Shown: one piece after another, positions 51,407 to 60,230 of the stretch
Numbering within the stretch: the first letter of the stretch is position 1
Layout of the letters: each line of letters starts with the position of its first letter
Assembly: GCA_947383835.1 (NCBI GenBank)
Contig: CANDEV010000003.1
Location: 124,001 to 188,000, forward strand
Reading direction: 5' to 3'
Length of the DNA stretch: 64,000 nucleotides
Source: an uncultured Clostridia bacterium
GTDB lineage: Bacteria > Bacillota > Clostridia > Oscillospirales > Ruminococcaceae
Notes under the pieces: model-generated
The model's database searches: none
What the model was told of the DNA's origin: nothing
What the model saw: the letters and a program-made list of their open reading frames with translations, nothing else
Translations under genes and position numbers: made by a program

Positions 51407-52045
51407 ATGATAGTTTTTGATTTCTACCGCGAATGTGCCGTTTGGATAGCATTAGCGTTGGCAGTAACGGCTGCAATAGGACTATTTAAGCGGAATTTTC
51501 TTTCGCGTCCCGTGGTGTACCATATAACAATGCTGTTATCAATATTTTTGATGAACAATGCGGTGTTTGTAATATGTGGCGGTACAAACGTCATGTCGTA
51601 TCTTATCGCAAGTCATATAATCAATATTCTGTCGTTAGTAATATACATACGGGGACACATTTTTCCGATATACTTAGACCTTGAGGAAAAATACATAGGC
51701 TATAAACCGCTGTACGCTGCAAAACGTCTGATTTTCACGGGACTTTTGGGTGTATGCCTTTATACGTTTTTGTCTGCGTGTGTGTTCTGCTATGCACTTT
51801 TATTAGAAAATGATTATGAATACGGCGAGAATTATGCGGGTCTGATTGTTTTTGTGACATTTATATCTTGCATACTTATGGCAGTTCTTGCGGGATTGCT
51901 TATCACAAATGGCTGCATACGGTACATACTCACCACCGACAAGATCAAGGGAAAAAAGGTACTATTTATCATACTGATGTTTATTCCGATTTTTAACGTA
52001 GTTTACGGCGTTATATGTTTTAAAAAAATTTCAAAAAGGGTCTAG
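51407..52045 (+). CDS. Multi-pass membrane protein, paralogue 2
   Basis: 212 residues from 51407 behind AAAAGGAG; the longer frame begins inside the preceding gene. Four to five hydrophobic helices. It ends NGCIRYILTTDKIKGKKVLFIILMFIPIFNVVYG, almost the same as its neighbour, while the rest is diverged. Tandem duplication is inferred. Function unknown. Confidence 0.7.
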   Translation: MIVFDFYRECAVWIALALAVTAAIGLFKRNFLSRPVVYHITMLLSIFLMNNAVFVICGGTNVMSYLIASHIINILSLVIYIRGHIFPIYLDLEEKYIGYKPLYAAKRLIFTGLLGVCLYTFLSACVFCYALLLENDYEYGENYAGLIVFVTFISCILMAVLAGLLITNGCIRYILTTDKIKGKKVLFIILMFIPIFNVVYGVICFKKISKRV

Positions 52046-52098
52046 GCAACTACAAATTGTAAATAAATAAGTAAATTATACCGAAAGGAGCTTTATAT

Positions 52099-52305
52099 AT
52101 GGCAAAGATAACAGTCAATTTTGAAAAGTGCAAGGGCTGTGCGCTCTGCACAACAGCGTGTCCCAAGAAGATAGTTGAGCTTCAGAAAGAGAAGCGCAAC
52201 CGCAAGGGGTATTTCACCGCTGTCTGTATCGACGACGAAAAGTGCATTGGCTGCGCTATGTGCGCTACAATGTGCCCCGACTGCGCAATTATTGTTGAAA
52301 AGTAA
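52099..52305 (+). CDS. 2-oxoacid:ferredoxin oxidoreductase, ferredoxin subunit (VorD/KorD-like)
   Basis: 68 residues behind AAAGGAG. Two 4Fe-4S motifs, CKGCALCTTACP and CIGCAMCATMCP. It is the electron-carrying subunit of the four-gene operon and the first gene transcribed; the alpha gene follows 23 bases on. Confidence 0.92.
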   Translation: MAKITVNFEKCKGCALCTTACPKKIVELQKEKRNRKGYFTAVCIDDEKCIGCAMCATMCPDCAIIVEK

Positions 52306-52328
52306 AATTTTTAAAGGAAGTGAATATT

Positions 52329-53387
52329 TTGGAACGTAATCTTATGAAGGGCAACGAGGCTCTTGCCGAGGCTGCTATAAGAGCGGGATGCAAGTGCTTT
52401 TTCGGATACCCTATTACACCGCAGACGGAGATTTCCGCATATTTGTCAAAGCGTTTTCAGAAAGAGGGGGGAATTTTCCTCCAAGCCGAGTCGGAGATAG
52501 CCGCTATAAATATGGTTCTCGGAGCGGCTTCCACAGGCGTCCGCGCCATGACGTCTTCGTCTTCTCCCGGAATTTCTCTTAAATCAGAGGGAATTTCCTA
52601 CATAGCAGGCTCCGACTTGCCCTGCGTTATCATAAACGTACAGCGCGGCGGTCCGGGACTTGGCGGTATCCAGCCCTCACAGGCGGACTACTGGCAGGCT
52701 ACCAAGGCTTTGGGTCACGGCGACTTCCAGCTTTTGGTGTACGCTCCCTGCTCCGTTCAGGAAATGGTGGACACCGTTACAAAGGCATTCGACCTTGCGG
52801 ACGAATACCGTATGCCCGCAATGATACTTGCGGACGGACTTCTCGGTCAGATGATGGAGCCTGTGACTTTCCCCGAAAAGAAAGAGTCCTTTAGTGAAAA
52901 GCCTTGGGCGGCAAACGGTCACGGTAACAAGCGCGAGCATAATATAATAAACTCGCTGTACCTCCAGCCCGACGTTTTGGAAAATTCCGTAAAGGCTCGC
53001 TTTGAGCGTTACGAGGACATCAAGGCTAAGCACGCCGAGGCTGAAATGTACCTCACCGACGACGCTGATATCGTTGTAACAGCTTACGGCGCAACTGCCC
53101 GTGTTGCAAAGTCCGCGGTAAATATGGCAAGAGAGCAGGGCATTAAGGCGGGACTTATCCGTCCTATCACACTGTGGCCTTTCCCTGTTAAGGAGTACCA
53201 AAAGGCTGCGGAGACCACTAAAATGTTCCTCTGCACCGAAATGTCCATGGGACAGATGATAGACGACGTTAAGCTTGCAATAAACTGCTCAAAGCCTGTT
53301 GAATTCTACGGCAGGACAGGCGGCGTGATCCCCAAGCCGTCGGAAATTCTTGAGGAGATCAAAAAATATTCGGGAGGTGTCAAATAA
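52329..53387 (+). CDS. vorB: 2-oxoacid:ferredoxin oxidoreductase, alpha subunit (VorB-like)
   Basis: 352 residues if TTG at 52329, eight bases after GGAAG, is the start; GTG at 52320 overlaps that site and ATG at 52344 is less well spaced. GYPITPQTEIS, GASTGVRAMTSSSSPGISL and NVQRGGPGLGG identify the alpha subunit. These enzymes oxidise branched-chain or other 2-oxoacids to acyl-CoA with reduction of ferredoxin. 3-methyl-2-oxobutanoate is the usual annotation; the substrate cannot be settled from sequence alone. Confidence 0.9.
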   Translation: MERNLMKGNEALAEAAIRAGCKCFFGYPITPQTEISAYLSKRFQKEGGIFLQAESEIAAINMVLGAASTGVRAMTSSSSPGISLKSEGISYIAGSDLPCVIINVQRGGPGLGGIQPSQADYWQATKALGHGDFQLLVYAPCSVQEMVDTVTKAFDLADEYRMPAMILADGLLGQMMEPVTFPEKKESFSEKPWAANGHGNKREHNIINSLYLQPDVLENSVKARFERYEDIKAKHAEAEMYLTDDADIVVTAYGATARVAKSAVNMAREQGIKAGLIRPITLWPFPVKEYQKAAETTKMFLCTEMSMGQMIDDVKLAINCSKPVEFYGRTGGVIPKPSEILEEIKKYSGGVK

Positions 53388-54148
53388 TGGCAATCGTTTT
53401 TGAAAAACCAAAGTCAATTGCAGACGTGACAATGCACTACTGCCCCGGCTGTACTCACGGCATAATCCACCGCCTTGTCTGCGAGGTAATAGATGAAATG
53501 GGTATAGAGGGGGACACTATCGGTATCTGTCCCGTCGGCTGCTCTGTAATGGCTTACGATTATTTTAACTGCGACATGATAGAAGCCGCTCACGGACGCG
53601 CTCCCGCAGTCGCTACAGGCGTTAAGCGCACAAACCCCGACAAGTTCGTTTTCACCTATCAGGGGGACGGCGACCTTGCTGCAATCGGTACTGCGGAAAC
53701 AGTTCACGCTGCTACCCGCGGTGAAAATATCGTTGTGATTTTTGTAAATAACACAACCTACGGCATGACGGGCGGACAAATGGCTCCCACAACGCTGCCG
53801 GGTCAGGTTACGCAGACTACCCCTTACGGACGCGACCCCAAGCTTGCGGGTTATCCCATAAGAGTGTGCGAAATGCTTGCAACGCTCAGCGGTACTGCTC
53901 TTGCACAGCGTGTGGCGGTAAATAACGTGCCGAATATAAGAGAAGCCAAAAAAGCGATACGCAAGGCTTTTGAAAATCAGCGTGACAAAAAGGGCTTTTC
54001 GATAGTCGAGGTGCTTTCCACCTGTCCCACAAACTGGGGACTCTCTCCCGTGGACGCGTTAAAGCGTTTGGAGGACGAAATGATGCCTTACTATCCTCTC
54101 GGCGTTTACAAGGACGCGGACGCATTTTCCGAAAAGGAGGGTGAGTAA
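53387..54148 (+). CDS. 2-oxoacid:ferredoxin oxidoreductase, beta subunit (thiamine diphosphate)
   Basis: 253 residues. CPGCTHGIIHRLV at the start, then GDGDLAAIGTAETVHAATRGENIVVIFVNNTTYGMTGGQ, the thiamine-diphosphate motif GDG...NN. It overlaps the alpha stop by one base. It performs the decarboxylation step. Four Cys near the N-terminus may hold an Fe-S cluster, as in pyruvate:ferredoxin oxidoreductases. Confidence 0.93.
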   Translation: MAIVFEKPKSIADVTMHYCPGCTHGIIHRLVCEVIDEMGIEGDTIGICPVGCSVMAYDYFNCDMIEAAHGRAPAVATGVKRTNPDKFVFTYQGDGDLAAIGTAETVHAATRGENIVVIFVNNTTYGMTGGQMAPTTLPGQVTQTTPYGRDPKLAGYPIRVCEMLATLSGTALAQRVAVNNVPNIREAKKAIRKAFENQRDKKGFSIVEVLSTCPTNWGLSPVDALKRLEDEMMPYYPLGVYKDADAFSEKEGE

Positions 54149-54149
54149 T

Positions 54150-54686
54150 ATGACCCATGATATTCTTTTGGCAGGCTTCGGCGGACAGGGTATTCTGTTC
54201 GCGGGAAAAATTCTCGCTTATTCGGGACTTATGGACGAAAAGGAGGTCTCATGGCTCCCCTCCTACGGACCCGAAATGAGAGGCGGCACTTGTAACTGTT
54301 CCGTTTGTATTTCCGACGAGCCCATAGGTTCGCCTCTTGTTGTTGAACCCTCGATCTTGGTGGTAATGAACACGCCGTCCCTTGAAAAATTCAAGGACAG
54401 CGTTAAGCCCGGCGGCTTTATAATCGTTGACAGCTCAATGGTGGACGGCACTGTAGACCGCACCGACGTAAAGAGCTTTTATATCCCCGCAACACAGCTT
54501 GCCCAGGACAACGACCTTGCAGGCGGCGCAAACATAATTCTCCTCGGAAAGCTTTTCAAGGAGACGGGTATAGTTTCCGCCGAGACATTTAAAAAGGCTG
54601 TGGAAAAGGTAGTCCCTGCAAAGAAGGCTGCTCTTGCGGCAAACAATCTGAAAGCTTTGCAAATCGGTATAAATTACGAGGGTTGA
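54150..54686 (+). CDS. 2-oxoacid:ferredoxin oxidoreductase, gamma subunit
   Basis: 178 residues from 54150, nine bases after GGAGGG; the GTG at 54141 lies in that site. LAGFGGQGILFAGKIL and SYGPEMRGGTCNC are the gamma-subunit signatures. It completes the D-A-B-C operon. The gene starts two bases after the beta stop. Confidence 0.93.
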   Translation: MTHDILLAGFGGQGILFAGKILAYSGLMDEKEVSWLPSYGPEMRGGTCNCSVCISDEPIGSPLVVEPSILVVMNTPSLEKFKDSVKPGGFIIVDSSMVDGTVDRTDVKSFYIPATQLAQDNDLAGGANIILLGKLFKETGIVSAETFKKAVEKVVPAKKAALAANNLKALQIGINYEG

Positions 54687-54768
54687 TTACATAGAAGGTG
54701 TACCTCTTAAAAATATGCTTGACAATTTCGGAACGTAAATATTTTGAAAGTATGCAGAGGGTATGATT

Positions 54769-55377
54769 ATGGCACTTAATAGCTTTAACGAATTGAATGA
54801 TATGCACAAATCTTTTCTACAGGAAGTAGGGAATATGGGTGCGGCAAACGCTGCAACGGAGGTCTCAAATATGTTTTCCTCGCCTACGGATATATCTACT
54901 CCGCAGGTGAGGATAAATCCTGCCGTTATAGCGGGAAGAGCGGCGGATATGCTGTGTGCAAACGCAGAAGCGTTTCATATAACTCTTAGCGGAGACGTTA
55001 AAGGCTCGCTGCTTTTTGTGTTCCCGTATCAGTCCATAGAAAGGCTTGCTGCGCCGTTTTTTCCAGACGTAAAAATAAATAGCAGGGAAGACATAAATGA
55101 AATGACTGTCTCGGTGGTGCGGGAGACCGTAAATATCGCCGCCGCTTCTTATGCTAACTGTATGGCTTTGATGACCGGATTTATGGTGGACATTTCAGTA
55201 CCTAATCCCGTCACAGCGCCCTCAAAGGAGCTTAGCGAGCTTAGCGGCGGTGAGCAGGTCTGCTATGTAAAGATCACAATGGAATTTACCGATCACCCGC
55301 GCCTTTTCGATGTAATATTTTATCCGGAGATAACAACAATTGCTTCATTTATGAAAAAAATGGGGCTGGAGTGTTAA
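54769..55377 (+). CDS. CheC-like CheY-P phosphatase family protein
   Basis: 202 residues. The start at 54769 is spaced seven bases from AGAGGG; the ATG at 54763 is too close. LQEVGNMGAANAATEVSNM near residue 20 and VVRETVNIAAASYANCMALM near 120 are the paired CheC phosphatase motifs (E-x-x-N). CheC removes phosphate from CheY in chemotactic bacteria. No other chemotaxis gene is near, so it may act on another response regulator. Confidence 0.85.
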   Translation: MALNSFNELNDMHKSFLQEVGNMGAANAATEVSNMFSSPTDISTPQVRINPAVIAGRAADMLCANAEAFHITLSGDVKGSLLFVFPYQSIERLAAPFFPDVKINSREDINEMTVSVVRETVNIAAASYANCMALMTGFMVDISVPNPVTAPSKELSELSGGEQVCYVKITMEFTDHPRLFDVIFYPEITTIASFMKKMGLEC

Positions 55378-55544
55378 AGTGCAAATGACTATACTTCTAT
55401 ATTTCAAAAAATGCCGAGATAATTAATATCCCGGCATTTTTATAATATAGCAGTCCAACAAAATAATAACCGAATTTGCAGGGGGATTGATGCAGTTATT
55501 ATGGAACTGTATTATCGGAAGTCTGCCCGCGTTCCGAGCATTTA

Positions 55545-55646
55545 TACTAATATCCAATTAAAAAGTGTATAAAAAATCAAGCAAAAGCTTTGATATGTGT
55601 GGTTTTGCGCAGATTTTTTATTTACACTTTTAATTGGAGATTAGTA
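55545..55646. repeat. MITE-like palindromic repeat, copy M2
   Basis: 102 bases, TACTAAT...ATTAGTA, with CCAATTAAAAAGTGTA pairing with TACACTTTTAATTGG, so almost the whole element folds into one hairpin. It ends one base before the sodA stop codon. Bases 55378-55544 hold a small terminator hairpin (AAAATGCCG...CGGCATTTTT) after cheC and nothing else. Confidence 0.88.
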
Positions 55647-56246
55647 TTATTCAGTCATATTATTCTGCGCGTTGAGCCAGTTGACCTTTTGCAGAGCGGC
55701 ATTCAGATATTTGTCACGGCGGTTCTGTCGGTCGAGATAATAAGCGTGTTCCCAAACATCAATATTCATCAGGGGATTATACTTGTCAAAATCAATGGTA
55801 TCCTGATTTGCGGTTGTGAGTATTTCAAGACCGCCGTTTTGATTTTCGGCAAGCCAGACCCAGCCGGAGCCTGTGACGTTCATTCCCGCGGACGCAAGCT
55901 GTTCCTCTAAATTTTCAAGAGAGCCGAAGTCCTTATCGATCTGTTCCGCAAGCCGCCCGGCAGGTTTGCGGTAATTCGGGGTCAGGGAACTGAAATACAG
56001 CTCATGATTATAAACGCCTCCCGCATTGGTCCTGATAGCTTCGTCCTCCATTTTTGTCAAGGTCTCAAGGGGGACGTTCTGCATAAACGGTCTGTCTTCG
56101 AGAAGCTTATTAAGCTTGTCGATATAGTTCATGTAATGCTTGTCGTGGTGAAAATACATGGTGTATTCGCTAATGTTCGGGTCAAGCGCGCTAAGCTCAT
56201 AGGGCAGCTCCGCCGCCGTAAACGGATAATATTTATCAAAGCTCAT
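55647..56246 (-). CDS. sodA: Superoxide dismutase, Fe/Mn type
   Basis: 199 residues. Metal ligands: His in YFHHDKHYMNY, His in NHELYF, and DVWEHAYY with Asp and His. GSGWVWLAENQNG is the usual Gly/Trp segment. Mn or Fe use cannot be told reliably. The enzyme protects an anaerobe from superoxide. It is transcribed alone and is bracketed by MITE copies M2 and M3 in the same orientation, 765 bases apart. Confidence 0.92.
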   Translation of the reverse strand: MSFDKYYPFTAAELPYELSALDPNISEYTMYFHHDKHYMNYIDKLNKLLEDRPFMQNVPLETLTKMEDEAIRTNAGGVYNHELYFSSLTPNYRKPAGRLAEQIDKDFGSLENLEEQLASAGMNVTGSGWVWLAENQNGGLEILTTANQDTIDFDKYNPLMNIDVWEHAYYLDRQNRRDKYLNAALQKVNWLNAQNNMTE

Positions 56247-56309
56247 AGGTAACAGTCCTTTCGGAGGTTTTTGTTAATTATATGCGGATCGAAAGGTCTG
56301 TATGAATTA

Positions 56310-56411
56310 TACTGATCTCCAATTAAAAAGTGTATAAAAAATCAAGCAAAAGCTTTGATGTGTGTGGTTTTGCACAGATTTTTTATCTACACTTTTAATT
56401 GGAGATTAGTA
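56310..56411. repeat. MITE-like palindromic repeat, copy M3
   Basis: 102 bases, TACTGAT...ATTAGTA, differing from M2 at only a few positions. It lies upstream of sodA and of the divergent TauE/SafE gene. Confidence 0.88.
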
Positions 56412-56533
56412 TTATAATGCGAATAAAGGCAGTACGCAAAAAGTTTGCCCAATATCAACAAAATATTCATTATTTTGGTGTATAATGCCTATTATCACAC
56501 TATTAAGGGGAATTTAAAAAAACAGGTGAAATT

Positions 56534-57304
56534 ATGCTCATTAAATTTATTGTCTGCTTTATAGCAGGTATCGGCGCAGGACTTGGCACAGGCTTTGCGG
56601 GAATGTCCGCAGCCGCAGTTATAAGCCCCATGCTCATAACATTTCTGGATATGGAGGCTTATCATGCTGTTGGCATCGCCCTTGCCAGCGACGTTCTTGC
56701 AAGCGCGGTAAGCGCGTACACCTACGGCAAAAATAAAAATCTCGACATAAAAAACGGCGTTATCATGATGCTTACTGTGCTGATATTTACATTTATCGGA
56801 AGCATTTTGGCAAAGCTTGTCCCCAATACTGCCATGGGCAGCTTTTCGGTGTTTATGACCTTTCTTTTGGGAATAAAATTTATTGTAAAGCCTGTCATGA
56901 CAACTAAGGAAGCTATGGATCAGGTCTCTGCAAAAAAACGGATAGTTCAGTCCGTCATCTGCGGTACTCTGATCGGGCTTATCTGCGGCTTTATAGGCGC
57001 AGGCGGCGGTATGATGATGCTTCTTATCCTTACAAGCGTCCTCGGCTACGAGCTGAAAACGGCAGTCGGCACAAGCGTGTTTATCATGGCTTTTACTGCG
57101 CTGACGGGAGCTGTTAGCCATTTTGCTATCGGCGGAATGCCCGACGTTTGGTGCCTTGTTTTTTGTATAATTTCCACCCTTATTTGGGCGAGAATTGCCG
57201 CGCGCTTTGCAAATAAAGCCTCTCCCAAAACCTTGAACAGGGTAACGGGCGTTGTTCTTGCATTGCTTGGACTTGTTGTACTTATAGTAAATCTGATAAA
57301 ATAA
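56534..57304 (+). CDS. TauE/SafE (TSUP) family permease
   Basis: 256 residues with about eight membrane helices. FIAGIGAGLGTGFAGMSAAAVISPML in the first half and CGFIGAGGGMMMLLILTSVLGYELKTAVGTSVFIM in the second are the repeated TSUP motifs. Family members move sulfite, sulfonates or small organic anions; the substrate is unknown. The gene stands alone and is divergent from sodA. Confidence 0.9.
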   Translation: MLIKFIVCFIAGIGAGLGTGFAGMSAAAVISPMLITFLDMEAYHAVGIALASDVLASAVSAYTYGKNKNLDIKNGVIMMLTVLIFTFIGSILAKLVPNTAMGSFSVFMTFLLGIKFIVKPVMTTKEAMDQVSAKKRIVQSVICGTLIGLICGFIGAGGGMMMLLILTSVLGYELKTAVGTSVFIMAFTALTGAVSHFAIGGMPDVWCLVFCIISTLIWARIAARFANKASPKTLNRVTGVVLALLGLVVLIVNLIK

Positions 57305-57463
57305 AATACTTACAGTTTATAAATACCGCGGTATCCTGCAAAATTACCGCGGTATTGTCATATGTATTTTCAAATGTGCGCCGCATCAGTGGGACAGCCG
57401 CTGACACTCAAAATAAAAACCGATATAAAAAACAGTATGTTTTTTTGTATCGGTTTTCCTTTG

Positions 57464-59509
57464 CTACAGCGCCTCTGCTGCATTGTCGTTTCTTGAAAAA
57501 AGCTCCTCGACCTCTTCCATAAGGGCGGGATATTTTTTTAGATCGGGACTTTCCGCAAGCAGTTCCCTTGCAGCTCTTTGACAGTCGGCAAGCAATTCTC
57601 TGTCAGCGGCAATATCCGCGATTTTAAGGTCGGGCAAACCGTGCTGGCGGTTGCCGAAAAAGTCACCCGCCCCGCGCATTTTCAGATCGTACTCCGATAT
57701 CTCAAAGCCGTCGGAGGTTTTTGTCATAAGCTTCAGACGCTGCTCCGATTCCTCCGTGACCTTTTCCGCAATAAGGACGCAGTAGCTTTGGTACTCGCCT
57801 CTGCCTACCCGTCCCCTAAGCTGGTGGAGCTGTGAAAGTCCGAATCTGTCAGCGTTTTCGATGAGGATTATATTGGAGTTGGGGACGTCCACGCCCACCT
57901 CCACAACTGTTGTCGCAACGAGCAGGTCGATCTCGTGCGCTTTGAATTTTGCCATTATCCTGTCCTTGTCGGCGGCGGGCATTTTTCCGTGGAGCAAGCC
58001 TGTGCGGTACTCTGCAAGGACGGTCTTTTTAAGGCTTTTTTCATAGCCCTTTGCCGCCGCAAGCTCGTTTTCATTCTCCTCAATCATGGGGCAGACAATG
58101 TACCCCTGCCTGCCCTCGTCAAGCTGCTTTTTAACAAACCCGAGAGCGCGTTCGCGAAGCTTTGACGTTACAGCAAAGGTCTCGATTTTACGCCGTCCCT
58201 TTGGCAGCTCGTTCAGTACCGATATGTCCAGATCGCCGTAGATTATCAGCGCAAGCGTCCTTGGTATAGGCGTTGCGGACATTACAAGCTTGTGGGGATC
58301 ATTGCCCTTGTCAGCAAGCAAAGCCCGCTGATTTACACCGAAGCGGTGCTGCTCGTCGGTGATAACAAGACCTAAATTTTTAAAATTTGTAGTACCTGAA
58401 ATAAGGGCGTGAGTGCCTACGGCAACAAGACATTCGCCGCCTGCGATCTGTTCGGAGACCTCTGTCCGCTGCTTTTTAGTCATTGAGCCTGTAACGCGGC
58501 AAACGCTTATTCCCAATGGCTCCAGCATTTCGGACAGCGTTTTGTAATGCTGCGCCGCCAAAATTTCGGTTGGAGCCATTAATGCTGTCTGGAAACCGTT
58601 TTTAGCGGCGATAAGTGCAGCGGCGGCGGCAACGGCGGTCTTGCCGGAGCCAACGTCTCCCTGAACCAGTCTGCTCATGGGGACGCCGCCGCAAAGGTCT
58701 TTTGAAATATCCTCAACAGCGCGTTTTTGCGCGCCTGTAAGTTCAAAGGGCAGACTTTTGTAAAGCTGTTCCAGAGCTTTATCCTGCGGCTTCATTTTGC
58801 AGCAGGTCTCGGCGCGGCTCCTGCTTTTTATCATAAGCATACCCAATTGCAGCCGAAGCAGTTCGTCAAAGGCGAGACGCTTTTTGGCGGTCTCGGCGGC
58901 GTGACCGTCCTTGGGAAAATGTATATTTTTCAAAGCGTATTCAAGGGTGGAAAGGGAGTACTCCAAACGGAGCTTGTCAGGCAGCGTGTCGGCAAAAAAA
59001 TCATCCCCCGCCGTGCTTAAAATTTCGGAGATATTTGTTGTTATCATAGCGGCGGTAAGCCCCTCGGTAAGGGGATAAACGGGACGGAGCAGGTTTTCTT
59101 CGTCCGCATTTAAAACTGTTGGAGTATTCATTTCCCTGCGTACAAAATTACCTGATATCCTGCCGCTGAAAAGATATTCAGCGCCCTCATGCAGAGCGTC
59201 GGCGGCAAAGCGGTTGTTGTAAAAAATAATTGAAAGACGTTCCCCCTCGTCGTCCTCCGCAAAAACTTTATAAAGAGTAAGCCCCTGCCGTATCCTTGCA
59301 GCGGGATTTTTTTGTATCACCATTGCTTTTATAACGGCGTGTTCACCCGGTAAAGCCGTGCTTACCGGTATAGGTGACGAGTAGTCAATATACCGTCTGG
59401 GGAAATGAAAAATCAGGTCGCCCACAGTATTTATCCCTATTTTTTTGTACAGTTGGGAGCGTTTTTCGCCAACGCCCTTCAGTTCGTTTACGGGAGTATT
59501 TCTTGTCAT
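57464..59509 (-). CDS. recG: ATP-dependent DNA helicase RecG
   Basis: 681 residues from 59509 behind GGAGGAAA; the longer frame lacks a site. Wedge/OB domain in the first third; Walker A GDVGSGKT, DEQHRFGV as the DExH box, SATPIPRTLAL, and QLRGRVGRGEYQSYC in motif VI. It regresses stalled replication forks. In many Firmicutes it follows asp23-fakA; here it lies on the other strand and is transcribed behind an Rrf2 regulator gene 14 bases upstream. Confidence 0.95.
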   Translation of the reverse strand: MTRNTPVNELKGVGEKRSQLYKKIGINTVGDLIFHFPRRYIDYSSPIPVSTALPGEHAVIKAMVIQKNPAARIRQGLTLYKVFAEDDEGERLSIIFYNNRFAADALHEGAEYLFSGRISGNFVRREMNTPTVLNADEENLLRPVYPLTEGLTAAMITTNISEILSTAGDDFFADTLPDKLRLEYSLSTLEYALKNIHFPKDGHAAETAKKRLAFDELLRLQLGMLMIKSRSRAETCCKMKPQDKALEQLYKSLPFELTGAQKRAVEDISKDLCGGVPMSRLVQGDVGSGKTAVAAAAALIAAKNGFQTALMAPTEILAAQHYKTLSEMLEPLGISVCRVTGSMTKKQRTEVSEQIAGGECLVAVGTHALISGTTNFKNLGLVITDEQHRFGVNQRALLADKGNDPHKLVMSATPIPRTLALIIYGDLDISVLNELPKGRRKIETFAVTSKLRERALGFVKKQLDEGRQGYIVCPMIEENENELAAAKGYEKSLKKTVLAEYRTGLLHGKMPAADKDRIMAKFKAHEIDLLVATTVVEVGVDVPNSNIILIENADRFGLSQLHQLRGRVGRGEYQSYCVLIAEKVTEESEQRLKLMTKTSDGFEISEYDLKMRGAGDFFGNRQHGLPDLKIADIAADRELLADCQRAARELLAESPDLKKYPALMEEVEELFSRNDNAAEAL

Positions 59510-59523
59510 AATTTCCTCCACCC

Positions 59524-59955
59524 TCAAATGCAGAAATCGGAAGCCTGCGGGGACTTATCTATAATATCCTGTAAGGTTATGCCGTCAAGATAGTCCGTTA
59601 TAACCTTATACAGACCCTCCCACATGGGCAGTGTAATGCATTCCCCTGCTCTTGGGCAGTCGTTCGGAGTGTATTGCAGGCAAGCCACGGGGCAAAGGCT
59701 TCCCTCGGTAATGCGGAGTATCTCTCCGATGGTATAGTCGGCAGGAGCCTTCGCAAGCATATAGCCGCCCTGATAGCCGCGGTTCGTCCTGAGCATATTT
59801 GATTTATTCAGAAGCGGCACTATCTGCTCCAGATATTTTTTGGAGATATTCTGTCTTTCGGCAGTATCCTTTAATGCGACAAAGCCGTCCGCGCCGTATA
59901 TTGCTAAGTCCAGCAGCATTCTCAAAGCGTATCGTCCCTTTGTTGAAATTTTCAT
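59524..59955 (-). CDS. Rrf2-family regulator (IscR-like)
   Basis: 143 residues. The winged helix starts MKISTKGRYALRMLLDLAIYG, then YLEQIVPLLNKSNMLRTNRGYQGGYML. Three Cys in CPVACLQYTPNDCPRAGEC match the Fe-S ligand positions of IscR. It may sense Fe-S status. Transcribed together with recG, with which it has no known functional link. Its promoter lies directly upstream. Confidence 0.9.
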   Translation of the reverse strand: MKISTKGRYALRMLLDLAIYGADGFVALKDTAERQNISKKYLEQIVPLLNKSNMLRTNRGYQGGYMLAKAPADYTIGEILRITEGSLCPVACLQYTPNDCPRAGECITLPMWEGLYKVITDYLDGITLQDIIDKSPQASDFCI

Positions 59956-59996
59956 AAGGTTCTTCCTTTCCCGAAAAAATGCGTTTTAATAATACT

Positions 59997-60025
59997 ATTA
60001 TACCATAGGATTAGTAGGTTTTCAA
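59997..60025 (-). promoter_or_regulatory. Rrf2-recG promoter
   Basis: Minus strand TTGAAA (60025-60020), 17 bases, TATAAT (60002-59997). The box ACCTACTAATCCTATGG between them has the AT-rich character of Rrf2 operators, but no palindrome is obvious. Confidence 0.75.
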
Positions 60026-60106
60026 GGGGAATTTTCATTGTTAAAAAAATTTGCAAAGTGTACATTTGACACAGCAAAATATATATGGTATAATTTATGC
60101 AAATAA

Positions 60107-60207
60107 TACTAATTTCTATCTAAAAGCGTAGTTAAAAAATCTGCGCAAAAATCATATATGCAAATTTTTGCTTGATTTTTTAAACGCTTTTTAGACGGAA
60201 ATTATTA
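60107..60207. repeat. MITE-like palindromic repeat, copy M4
   Basis: 101 bases, TACTAAT...ATTATTA, close to M1 (inner block AAAAAATCTGCGCAAAAATC the same). It ends 23 bases before the metallophosphoesterase start. Confidence 0.87.
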
Positions 60208-60230
60208 TAAGCAAAAACAGGAGGGAAGTT

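Noticed and set aside
54769..55377. Chemotaxis operon
   Set aside because: CheC-like protein stands alone; no cheA, cheW, cheY or receptor gene is visible nearby.
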